64,000 nt of DNA from Acerihabitans sp047324305 (GTDB lineage Bacteria > Pseudomonadota > Gammaproteobacteria > Enterobacterales > Enterobacteriaceae). Positions 28,394-36,399 of the stretch are shown in pieces. The number at the start of each line of letters is the position of its first letter. The first letter of the stretch is position 1. The DNA lies in assembly GCF_047324305.1 (NCBI RefSeq), contig NZ_CP178740.1, positions 1,674,001 to 1,738,000 on the forward strand, written 5' to 3'. Below the pieces are notes generated by a model. That model saw only the letters and a list, made by a program, of their open reading frames with translations, was not told the DNA's origin and ran no database searches. Both the position numbers and the translations under genes were made by a program.

Positions 28394-29590
28394 ATGGCTG
28401 AAAAATCGACGACATCAACCCCGTCCCCCGGGCAATCCGGCAGTTCGCTGTTCGGCAATATCCATACCGGCAACGAAAAGATTGATAAGGTGGCGTTACG
28501 TTCCGGCCGCCTGATCGGGAAAGTCAGCGCCTATCCGGCTGTGGCGCACGTGATCCGCGCCGTGGAACGTTTTAACGACCGTATGGGCAGCCAGTTCGGC
28601 GCGGCGATCACCTATTTTTCCTTCCTGTCCCTGATACCCATTTTAATGGTGTCCTTCGCCGGGGTGGGGTTTTTCCTGGCGTCCAATCCGGATATCCTGA
28701 CCAACCTGATTAACAAGATTGCCGACAGCATCAGCGACCGGACCCTGGCGGATACGCTGAAAACCACGGTCAAGACCGCCATCGCCCAGCGTACCACGGT
28801 GGGTATTACCGGGCTGCTGATAGCGCTGTATTCCGGCCTGAACTGGATGGGCAACCTGCGCGAGGCCATCCGCGCCCAGCTGCGCGACGAATGGGAGCGC
28901 AATCCCCAGGATGAGGAAAAATTCTATCTTAAATACCTGCGCGATCTGATTTCGCTGATTGGACTTATCGTGGCGCTGATTGTCACCCTGTCCCTGACCT
29001 CCATCGCCGGCGCCGCCCAGGAAAGTATCGTCAAAGCCCTGGGGCTGGACACCGTTGAATGGCTGCGGCCGGTCATGACGGTGGTCACGCTGATAGTCTC
29101 GGTGCTGGCCAATTACCTGCTGTTTTTGTGGATCTACTGGGTCATCCCCCGCCATAAGCCGCACAGCAAAGCCATGTTCCGCGGGGCGCTCCTGGCGGCG
29201 GTGGGTTTTGAAATCATCAAAATTATCATGACCCTGACGCTGCCCAAGCTGGCCACCTCGCCTTCGGGGGCGGCGTTTGGCTCGGTGATCGGGCTGATGG
29301 CGTTTTTCTACTTTTTTGCCCGCCTGACATTGTTTTGCGCCGCCTGGATAGCCACGGCAAAATACCGCGACGACGACACTCCCACGCCGCCGGGGACGAA
29401 AGCGCCTCCCGCGGCGAATCGCGGCCGGGACAATACCGGCGCCGGCATATCTTACGGCGCGCCTGGAAAACCGCCGGCGGCCCGGCGCCTCTGCGCCGCC
29501 CGGGCGGCATCGGGACAGGACCGCCTCTTGCCCTATCTAATGGTGCTTACCGCCGGTATAGCAGTGTATTATTTCAATAAAATGCGCTAA
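28394..29590 (+). CDS. yhjD: YihY-family inner membrane protein YhjD
   Basis: A 398-residue inner-membrane protein of the YihY/UPF0761 family with about six hydrophobic segments (residues 75-320). Landmarks are RFNDRMGSQFGAAITYFSFL near residue 60 and GLNWMGNLREAIRAQLRDEW near residue 150. E. coli YhjD has been linked to lipid A/lipid export in suppressor work. The final 70 residues form a Pro/Ala/Gly/Arg-rich extension followed by another hydrophobic segment (LMVLTAGIAVYYF), so this protein is longer than E. coli YhjD (about 337). ATG 28394 has a GAGAGGA site. It precedes yhjE, as in E. coli. Confidence 0.9.
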   Translation: MAEKSTTSTPSPGQSGSSLFGNIHTGNEKIDKVALRSGRLIGKVSAYPAVAHVIRAVERFNDRMGSQFGAAITYFSFLSLIPILMVSFAGVGFFLASNPDILTNLINKIADSISDRTLADTLKTTVKTAIAQRTTVGITGLLIALYSGLNWMGNLREAIRAQLRDEWERNPQDEEKFYLKYLRDLISLIGLIVALIVTLSLTSIAGAAQESIVKALGLDTVEWLRPVMTVVTLIVSVLANYLLFLWIYWVIPRHKPHSKAMFRGALLAAVGFEIIKIIMTLTLPKLATSPSGAAFGSVIGLMAFFYFFARLTLFCAAWIATAKYRDDDTPTPPGTKAPPAANRGRDNTGAGISYGAPGKPPAARRLCAARAASGQDRLLPYLMVLTAGIAVYYFNKMR

Positions 29591-29857
29591 AAGCAGTGAG
29601 TATTGCTACTTTTAACAAAAATATAACCACAAACCAGCATATAACACTTACCCCGCCCTTTTATTTGCCCCCGGGGCAGGGTTAAATTCTGCCGGTTGCC
29701 GCCTATCACGGTCTTCCCTCTGCAAACAAGCGTCTGTGTCACATAATCTGCTTTTTGGCAGGCAAAGACGCCGGGTGGTCAAAAATACGCCATTGAAAAT
29801 GCTTTTTTCTATGTCTAAGATGCCTTTCTTTTACGCATTTGATCAATAAGAAACAAC

Positions 29858-31180
29858 ATGCCAGCCTCCATCGCACCAGCCATCGAACCCAATGCGCCAT
29901 CCGTCCCGGTAAACTCCCGGGGTAAAGTGATTGTGGCGTCGTTAATCGGTACCGCCATCGAATTTTTCGACTTCTATATTTACGCTACCGCGGCGGTCAT
30001 CGTTTTCCCGCATATCTTCTTTCCGCAGGGCGATGCTACCGCCGCCACGCTGCAATCGCTGGCGACGTTCGCGCTGGCCTTCGTCGCCCGGCCCATCGGC
30101 TCCGCCCTGTTCGGGCATTTTGGCGATCGCGTCGGACGCAAGGTGACGCTGGTGGCCTCGCTGCTGACCATGGGTATTTCCACCGTGCTCATCGGCCTGC
30201 TGCCGGGTTACCAAACCATCGGCATCGCGGCGCCGATACTGCTGGCGGTGGCCCGTTTCGGCCAGGGCCTGGGACTGGGCGGCGAATGGGGCGGCGCGGC
30301 GCTGCTGGCCACGGAAAACGCGCCGGCGCATAAGCGCGCGCTGTACGGCTCGTTCCCGCAACTGGGGGCGCCCATCGGCTTCTTTTTCGCCAACGCCATG
30401 TTTTTAGCCCTGTCCTGGCTGCTGACCGACGAGCAGTTCCTGAGCTGGGGCTGGCGCGTGCCTTTTATCCTGTCGGCGGTACTGGTGCTGATCGGCCTGT
30501 ATGTGCGCGTCTCGTTGCACGAAACGCCGGTATTCGCCAAGATAGCCCTGGCCAAGGCGCAGGTGCGCATGCCCATCGGCACGCTGTTCAGTAAGCATCT
30601 GAAAGCCACCGTGCTCGGCACCTTTATCATGGTGGCGACCTATACGCTGTTTTATATCATGACCGTCTATTCGCTGACCTACGGCACGACCCCCAAGCCG
30701 ATTGGCCTGGGGATCCCCCGCAATGATTTCCTGCTGATGCTGATGGTCGGGGTCATCGGTTTCGGGCTGCTGGTGCCGGTGTCGGGCCAGCTGGCCGACA
30801 GCTTCGGCCGCCGGCGGACCATGATCACCGTAACCCTGATTATCATCCTGTTCGCGCTGGTTTTCCCGTCCATGCTTGGCTCGGGCAATATCTGGCTGGT
30901 AATGGCGTTCCTGCTATGCGGTTTTACCGTTATGGGCCTCACCTTCGGACCCATGGGCGCGCTGCTGCCCGAGCTGTTCCCCACCGAGGTGCGTTATACC
31001 GGCGCGTCGTTCTCCTATAACGTTTCCTCGATTATCGGGGCTTCGGTCGCGCCCTATATCGCCACCTGGCTGACCGCCAATTATGGTCTGTTCTATGTCG
31101 GCATCTACCTGGCCTCAATGGCGACCCTGACGCTGCTGGCGCTGCTGGCCACGCACGAGACTCGGCATCGGTCATTGTAG
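29858..31180 (+). CDS. yhjE: MHS-family MFS transporter YhjE
   Basis: A 440-residue inner-membrane metabolite:proton symporter of the major facilitator superfamily with 12 hydrophobic segments. The family helix-1 motif ASLIGTAIEFFDFYIYATAA is at residues 28-47. The helix 2-3 loop GHFGDRVGRKVTL is near residue 87, and RFGQGLGLGGEWGGAALL near residue 130. Substrates of YhjE are not established; relatives carry organic acids, proline/betaine or shikimate. The 267-base gap before it lacks a gene and should hold its promoter. A good terminator follows at 31237-31273. Confidence 0.92.
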   Translation: MPASIAPAIEPNAPSVPVNSRGKVIVASLIGTAIEFFDFYIYATAAVIVFPHIFFPQGDATAATLQSLATFALAFVARPIGSALFGHFGDRVGRKVTLVASLLTMGISTVLIGLLPGYQTIGIAAPILLAVARFGQGLGLGGEWGGAALLATENAPAHKRALYGSFPQLGAPIGFFFANAMFLALSWLLTDEQFLSWGWRVPFILSAVLVLIGLYVRVSLHETPVFAKIALAKAQVRMPIGTLFSKHLKATVLGTFIMVATYTLFYIMTVYSLTYGTTPKPIGLGIPRNDFLLMLMVGVIGFGLLVPVSGQLADSFGRRRTMITVTLIIILFALVFPSMLGSGNIWLVMAFLLCGFTVMGLTFGPMGALLPELFPTEVRYTGASFSYNVSSIIGASVAPYIATWLTANYGLFYVGIYLASMATLTLLALLATHETRHRSL

Positions 31181-31236
31181 CTGTTAAAATAAGCGCGCCG
31201 GCAGTCAGGGGCCATCCCCCGGCCGGCTGGAGAATG

Positions 31237-31273
31237 ACGGGCCGGATCCCCAGTGGTGCGGCCCGTTTTTTTT
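31237..31273 (+). terminator. Rho-independent terminator after yhjE
   Basis: An 8-bp stem (ACGGGCCG with CGGCCCGT), a 14-base loop and a run of eight T. It ends only 27 bases before the cdh start, so little room is left for a separate cdh promoter, and cdh may rely on read-through. Confidence 0.8.
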
Positions 31274-31300
31274 GATTATGCGAAAATAATGAGGGCTGTA

Positions 31301-32065
31301 ATGAATATGCGGCGTAACCGATATTTCCTGCCGATACTGTTGTTGGTCATCGCGGCCATTGGCGCCGGCATCTATTACAGCCGCTTGCCCGGCGGCAACC
31401 CCGATGCGCTGTGGAAGATCGTCAGCCAGAAATGCGTACCCGGACAGCAAAAAACCGGACAGCCGGCGCCTTGTGCGCAAGTCAACCTGGCGGCGGGGTA
31501 CGTGATACTTAAGGACCTGAACGGCCCCCTGCAGTATTTGTTGATGCCGACCGAAAAAATAACCGGTATGGAAAGCCCGCAGTTGTTACAGCCCCAGACC
31601 CCCAACTTCTTTTATGACGCCTGGCGGGCGCGGCACTATCTCGCCGAAAAACGCGGTGCCCCAATCCCGGACAGCGCCCTCTCCCTGGCGATTAATTCCG
31701 CCTCGGGCCGCACGCAGAACCAGTTGCATATCCATATCTCCTGCCTGCGTTCCGATGTGCGGCGCCGGCTTGACGGCGAAGCCGCCGCCCTCGGCAATGC
31801 CTGGCGCCCCTTGGGCGAACCGCTGATGGGGCATCCGTACCTGGCAATGCACGTTACCGCCGCCGAACTGGCGGCGCAGAGCCCGTTTCTGATGCTGGCG
31901 CGCGGCGTGCCGGACGCGGCGGATAACATGGGGCATTTTACGCTGGCCCTGGTGCCGCTGGCCGACGGCGGCTTCGCGCTGCTGGCCGGCGAGCGCAACC
32001 TGCTGCGCGGTAATCTGGCTTCCAGCGAGGAGATCCAGGATCACAACTGCGCCATCCTGCGCTAA
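31301..32065 (+). CDS. cdh: CDP-diacylglycerol diphosphatase
   Basis: Hydrolyses CDP-diacylglycerol to phosphatidate and CMP at the inner membrane. The 254-residue protein has an N-terminal membrane anchor (residues 7-26) and a HIT-like catalytic motif HIHISC near residue 146. Blocks such as YVILKDLNGPLQYLLMP, QTPNFFYDAWRAR, SLAINSASGRTQNQ and EEIQDHNCAILR are nearly identical to E. coli Cdh. The ATG at 31301 follows a GAGGGCT site; a GTG-started frame from 31253 runs through the yhjE terminator and is rejected. In E. coli cdh lies elsewhere (near tpiA/sbp), so this position is a rearrangement. Its stop is 44 bases before the left 45-bp repeat array. Confidence 0.95.
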   Translation: MNMRRNRYFLPILLLVIAAIGAGIYYSRLPGGNPDALWKIVSQKCVPGQQKTGQPAPCAQVNLAAGYVILKDLNGPLQYLLMPTEKITGMESPQLLQPQTPNFFYDAWRARHYLAEKRGAPIPDSALSLAINSASGRTQNQLHIHISCLRSDVRRRLDGEAAALGNAWRPLGEPLMGHPYLAMHVTAAELAAQSPFLMLARGVPDAADNMGHFTLALVPLADGGFALLAGERNLLRGNLASSEEIQDHNCAILR

Positions 32066-32108
32066 GCGGACATGTCCGTGTCGCCCCTTGGCGGGATTTT
32101 CGCGTACG

Positions 32109-32243
32109 GCTTGCGGGTGAGGTTTATGTTGCCGCGGCGAGGGTTTCGCTGATGCTTGCGGGTGGGGTTTATGTTGCCGCGGCGAGGGTTTCGCTGATGC
32201 TTGCGGGTGGGGTTTATGTTGCCGCGGCGAGGGTTTCGCTTGC
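32109..32243 (+). repeat. Left 45-bp tandem array, 3 units
   Basis: Units start at 32109, 32154 and 32199, and the period is exactly 45 bases. In this orientation each carries GGTTTATGTTGCCGCGGCGA and GGGTTTCGCT. They are relatives, in inverted orientation, of the large array at 33096-33740. They begin 44 bases after the cdh stop. Confidence 0.9.
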
Positions 32244-32486
32244 CATGCGTTAGGTTGTTTTATGCAGTGCCGGGCGCCGGCAAGCGACAAAGAGGCCGTA
32301 CCGCGACGGCCTCCTTGACCTCCGCGCGTCCGGCAGATCGTGCGCCGCTGCGCGGTGCCCGGCATCACCCATCCCGGCTTTTGGACCGCCCGGCATGCGT
32401 TCCAGACGCAAGCCGGGCTTTCGCCGCTCCCGGCGGCTCATCCAGCCGTGACGTGCGCCGCCGGCGCACTCTATGCCGGCACCACG
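32240..32486 (+). repeat. Left copy of the GC-rich module (inverted repeat arm)
   Basis: Bases 32240-32359 align without gaps to the reverse complement of 32976-33095, with 12 mismatches in 120 bases (90%). Further right the match is patchier but continues, for example the block TTTCGCCGCTCCCGGCGGCT near 32420 and the TATGCCGG block near 32472. Confidence 0.85.
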
Positions 32487-32670
32487 TCAACACCATCGCC
32501 TGCCGGCAAAACAGCGTTTTGGGGTTCTTAGCGGTATGCGCTTACCGGGAAAGGTCTCAGTATTCATTTTACGCTAATGTTTACAGGCTGATGGCTAATG
32601 GCTGGAAGCGTAATGCTTAATGTTAAAACTCAAAACTCAAAATTGAATGATGAATGTCATATGGCATAAC

Positions 32671-32694
32671 TGCATGACTGCATGACTGCATGAC
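32671..32694 (+). repeat. Three tandem copies of an 8-bp unit
   Basis: TGCATGAC is repeated three times exactly, near the centre of the inverted duplication. The flanks also contain near-duplicates such as AAAACTCAAAACTCAAAA. This centre (about 32560-32700) is visibly AT-richer than the arms. Confidence 0.85.
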
Positions 32695-32844
32695 TGATAA
32701 GTCTCTTTCGGTATGCCTGCTTTTCGCTATGTCAGCGGCATTCCAGACCCGTTGCATTCTGTAATGGTTAACCGTATCCCGGCGCCAGACCTTATCCCAA
32801 GCATCAGCGCCGCTGTTGTTTCATAATATGCCGTGCGAACCGCG

Positions 32845-33095
32845 ACATAGGGACCGGCATAAAGCGCGCTGACGGCGCCTGTGACCCCGGCATGAGCCGC
32901 CGGGAGCGGCGAAAGGCCCGGTAGCGCCGGGAGCGCATACCGGGCCGGTGCATCACGGGGGCATGGGCGGCGGAAGGCATCGCGCAGCGACGCGCGACCT
33001 GCCGGGCGCGCGGAGGTCAAGGAGGCCGTCGCGCTACGGCCTCTTTGTCGCTTGCCGGCACCCGGCAATACATAAAGCAACCCGACGCATGGCAA
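32845..33095 (-). repeat. Right copy of the GC-rich module (inverted repeat arm)
   Basis: Inverted partner of the left module. Across the 120-base core, the 12 differences fall 4:4:4 over codon positions in the frame read through the array, and 10 of 12 are transitions. That is the pattern of neutral drift after duplication, not of a conserved protein. Confidence 0.85.
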
Positions 33096-33740
33096 GCGAA
33101 ACCTCCGCCATGGCGACATAAATCGCCCCGCACACGACAAGCGAAACCTTCGCCATGGCGACATAAATCGCCCCGCACACGACAAGCGAAACCTTCGCCA
33201 TGGCGACATAAATCGCCCCGCACACGACAAGCGAAACCTCCACCACGGCGACATAAATCGCCCCGCACACGACAAGCGAAACCTCCGCCATGGCGACATA
33301 AATCGCCCCGCACACGACAAGCGAAACCTCCACCACGGCGACATAAATCGCCCCGCACACGACAAGCGAAACCTCCGCCACGGCGACATAAATCGCCCCG
33401 CACACGACAAGCGAAACCTCCGCCATGGCGACATAAATCGCCCCGCACACGACAAGCGAAACCTCCGCCATGGCGACATAAATCGCCCCGCACACGACAA
33501 GCGAAACCTTCGCCACGGCGACATAAATCGCCCCGCACACGACAAGCGAAACCTCCGCCATGGCGACATAAATCGCCCCGCACACCACAAGCGAAACCTT
33601 CACCATGGCGACATAAATCGCCTCGCACACGACAAGCGAAACCTTCGCCACGGCGACATAAATCGCCCCGCACACGACAAGCGAAACTCACACCGCGGCG
33701 ACATAAATCGCCCCGCCAGCCGCAAACGAAGCCCCTAACG
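33096..33740 (-). repeat. Right 45-bp tandem array, 14 units plus a degenerate one
   Basis: Units start every 45 bases from 33096 to 33681, with a decayed fifteenth from 33726. Units 1-13 differ almost only at unit positions 10, 12 and 16; single changes occur at 33 and 41. Every unit through the fourteenth keeps the hairpin GGCGA-CATAAA-TCGCC, five paired bases around a six-base loop. Units 14 and 15 on the yhjG side are the most decayed, as at the edge of an expanding minisatellite. There are no spacers, so this is not a CRISPR array. Confidence 0.95.
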
Positions 33741-33873
33741 AGGCGACATAAACAGCGCGACATTTACTTCCCGGGGCGGCCAATATTGCCGGACCTCATC
33801 AGCCCCATCACGCATCAGGACCGCGATCGCAAAATCTCCACTCGGCATATTAAAGGGAGAGCGTGCCGCCCTG

Positions 33874-36147
33874 TTATTTTTTGTTTTTCATTTCCTGCAA
33901 AATCGGACCGCACTGATTCTCTTCACCGCCGCTGGGCGAAATCAACGCCAGCAGCGCCGCCGCCGGCGCCAGAACCGCGCCAAGCGCCACCGCCGCCGCC
34001 CCGCGCGCAATCAGCGGGCCGGGTTTTACCCCGGCGTCGGGGTTCTTAAAGGTGCCGCGCACATACAACGGCGAGCGCAATGTCACGATACGCATCCCTT
34101 TACTGTCCGGATTGATGGATAAATCCAGCCGTTCGCTGGAAAAATTAGTCGTGCCGGCAATATTGATGACCGCATTCTCTGTATCAAACACAAACAAGCG
34201 CGGCGTAGCCAACCCGTTACGCACCCCCAGGTCCGCCGCCGCGCAGTTAATCTTCACCTGTTCGTCGCCAAACAGTTTGCCGACCACATAGTTACCCACG
34301 TTCAGGCCGGCGATTTCCATCAGATTACGGCTGATAACGCCGTCGTTCATCAGAATACGCACATCGCCATTGGCGCTGCCCAACAGCGCGGCCACGGAAT
34401 TACCGGTGCCGGTAAACTGCGCATCGCCGTTCAACTGCCCCATGCTGCTGCGCATGGCTTCCACGTCGGGGAACAACGCCTTAAGCTGCAGTCCGCGCGC
34501 GTGCAAATCCGCCCTGCCCCGCATCGGCGTCTTGTTGCCCTCAAGCTTAATGGTGGAATTCAGGTTGCCACGCGCCATGCCAAAACGCAGCGGGTCAAGC
34601 AGCAGCACGCCGTCATCTAGCTTAACGTGGGTATAAAGATCGCTGATTGGCAGATTTTTGCCGTGTTCGATGCGCTTGCCGGTGAATTTCACATCCGCGT
34701 CCATGGTATCCCACTTGGCGGTATCGAATTTATCGTAGGGCAGCACCTTATCCGCCGGCTGTACCGACTGGGTTTTGGCTTTCTGCTTACCGCTTTCCGT
34801 GCCGGAATCCGCGCCGATAAGCGGCCCCAAATCGGCAAAGCGCAGTTCATTCGACACCACTTCTCCGGTCAGAGAAGGTCGCGGTTTACCCTGCACGAAC
34901 TCCAGCGTGCCGTGGATATCGCTTGAGCCGATTTTGCCGTTAAATTTCTCATAGCGATAATGCCCGGCCTCCTTGCCCTGGAAATGGGCAATCAGGTGCC
35001 CGTCCGTTGAATACGGCGGTGAATCCGGCAATACGACACCGGTCAGGGCATGCAGATCCCCCAGGTTATCGCCCGCCAGCCGCAGCCGCAAATCCAGGCC
35101 GCCCAGGTTCATCGGATCTTCCAGCGTCCCCTGGATAGCGACCCGGGTCGCGCCGGAGCGCACGTCCGCCTGCAAAGGGAAGGGCCGGCTGGCGCTGCGC
35201 AGCGCCAGCATGCCGCCGATTTTACCGTCGCCGCTCAGGGGCTCGTTGTTATATTTCCCCGTCACCTTCCAGCCGAAGATATAGTCGTCGGTACGCCGCG
35301 CCGCGCCGCTGCCATCCGGATTGACGGCGGTATCGTCCTTGGCCGTTTTTTCATCGCCGCCGGACTTGGCCGCGGTATCGGCCTTGGCCGTTTTTTCATC
35401 ACCACTGGACTTGGCGGCGGTATCGGCCTTGGCCGTTTTATCATCGCCGCCAGATTTGGCCGAGGTATCATCGGCCTTGGCCGTTTTGTCGCCGCCCGCG
35501 CTGGAGGCGTCGCCCCGGGTGGTATTATCCTTGGTGCTGGCGCCGGCCAGCTCCGCGTAAGGGATAGGCTTGCCCAGCGGATTGACCGTCATATGAATGT
35601 CGGCCTTGGTTATCGGGTCGAGAAAGTCAATTTTCCCCTGGTCAAAGGCAATATCGTCCACCTTGAATGACCAGGCGGAAGGCGGCGTGTCCTGCTGCGG
35701 CTGATCGCTGTTGGCCAGGTTAAAGGTCCAGTTGTTCTTACCGTTGGCCAAACGCTTTAACGCGGCGTCGGGGCTGAAAAGAGTAATGCGCGGGAGGTAG
35801 ATCTCCTTATGCAGCAACGCCAGCGGCGACAGACTGGCCTCCACCCGTTTCAGCCGGGCGGTATAATCGCCGGGCACGTCGGGCGGGTTGCCGAGTACCA
35901 CGTCTTCCGCATGCAGATGCGGCCAGGGGATCCATGCCCGCCATCCCGCCTCGTCCCGCTGGCGCGACCACTGTACGCCCAGGTCGCCGTTAATGGCGAA
36001 GGGCCGGTGCAGCTCGGCGGTAACCTTTTCATTGATCGTGGGCTTCAGGCGATTCAGATCGTAGGTGGCGATAAAAATAACGATGGCAATCAATACCACC
36101 ACTAAGAATAATACAATGCCTAAGATCGCCTTTTTCGTCCGGGTCAT
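33874..36147 (-). CDS. yhjG: AsmA-family protein YhjG
   Basis: A 757-residue envelope protein with an N-terminal transmembrane helix (residues 7-28) and a large periplasmic AsmA-like domain; such proteins are linked to outer-membrane lipid balance and transport. Long blocks match E. coli YhjG, for example NRLKPTIN, GDLGVQWSRQ, WPHLHAEDVVLGNPPD and SPLYVRGTFKNPDAGVKPGP. E. coli YhjG is about 690 residues; the excess is a Lys/Ala/Asp-rich repeat insertion at about residues 214-282, absent from E. coli. ATG 36147 reproduces the E. coli start spacing exactly, so it is preferred to ATG 36165. It is divergent from kdgK; its 3' end faces the 45-bp array. Confidence 0.93.
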   Translation of the reverse strand: MTRTKKAILGIVLFLVVVLIAIVIFIATYDLNRLKPTINEKVTAELHRPFAINGDLGVQWSRQRDEAGWRAWIPWPHLHAEDVVLGNPPDVPGDYTARLKRVEASLSPLALLHKEIYLPRITLFSPDAALKRLANGKNNWTFNLANSDQPQQDTPPSAWSFKVDDIAFDQGKIDFLDPITKADIHMTVNPLGKPIPYAELAGASTKDNTTRGDASSAGGDKTAKADDTSAKSGGDDKTAKADTAAKSSGDEKTAKADTAAKSGGDEKTAKDDTAVNPDGSGAARRTDDYIFGWKVTGKYNNEPLSGDGKIGGMLALRSASRPFPLQADVRSGATRVAIQGTLEDPMNLGGLDLRLRLAGDNLGDLHALTGVVLPDSPPYSTDGHLIAHFQGKEAGHYRYEKFNGKIGSSDIHGTLEFVQGKPRPSLTGEVVSNELRFADLGPLIGADSGTESGKQKAKTQSVQPADKVLPYDKFDTAKWDTMDADVKFTGKRIEHGKNLPISDLYTHVKLDDGVLLLDPLRFGMARGNLNSTIKLEGNKTPMRGRADLHARGLQLKALFPDVEAMRSSMGQLNGDAQFTGTGNSVAALLGSANGDVRILMNDGVISRNLMEIAGLNVGNYVVGKLFGDEQVKINCAAADLGVRNGLATPRLFVFDTENAVINIAGTTNFSSERLDLSINPDSKGMRIVTLRSPLYVRGTFKNPDAGVKPGPLIARGAAAVALGAVLAPAAALLALISPSGGEENQCGPILQEMKNKK
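35300..35505 (-). repeat. In-frame 45-bp repeats inside yhjG
   Basis: Four units start at 35341, 35386, 35431 and 35479 (spacings 45, 45, 48), encoding a KTAKADTAAKSGGD-like 15-residue unit. They interrupt a position where E. coli YhjG has only a short linker. The sequence is unrelated to the nearby intergenic 45-bp array despite the equal period. Confidence 0.9.
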
Positions 36148-36299
36148 GGTGATAACATTCCTCATTAAACGGCCTTATGTCATTAATCATAGTTGAGGAT
36201 TTCGGACCTGAGGCAGGATAATGATTGAATTTGTTACTGAAAATAGTGATTATCCCTGAACAAGGGCCCCCGCAGGGCGCGATCTAAGTCATGAAAAAT

Positions 36300-36314
36300 T
36301 AAAACAACGTTTCA
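36300..36314. promoter_or_regulatory. KdgR-type operator upstream of kdgK
   Basis: TAAAACAACGTTTCA fits the degenerate 15-base core TRAAACR-N-YGTTTCA of the KdgR box at every position. It lies 86 bases before the kdgK start. KdgR represses pectin/KDG catabolism genes, including kdgK, in enterobacteria, so the placement makes sense. Binding is not shown here. Confidence 0.6.
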
Positions 36315-36399
36315 GTGCTATTGACGGCGGCGACCAATCTAGTGAGACTAAGTGCGTTAACCCCTTTCTATTCACTTTATTCATACAGGCTCGCAGTAA

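Larger units (their letters stand above)
32066..33873. other. Convergent intergenic region filled by an inverted repeat-array duplication
   Basis: This 1.8-kb gap between the convergent 3' ends of cdh and yhjG holds, left to right: a 3-unit 45-bp array, a GC-rich module, a low-complexity AT-richer centre, the same module inverted and a 14-15-unit 45-bp array inverted. Several long open frames run through the arrays only because 45 is a multiple of three. I annotate no protein gene here. See the separate entries and findings. Confidence 0.8.

Noticed and set aside
33096..33740. CRISPR array
   Set aside because: The 45-bp units are contiguous with no unique spacers, and no cas gene is in the window.
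32727..33763. Repetitive protein genes on either strand across the 45-bp array
   Set aside because: Open frames in several phases follow from a 45-base period; no ribosome site was found and the module comparison shows no codon-position bias.
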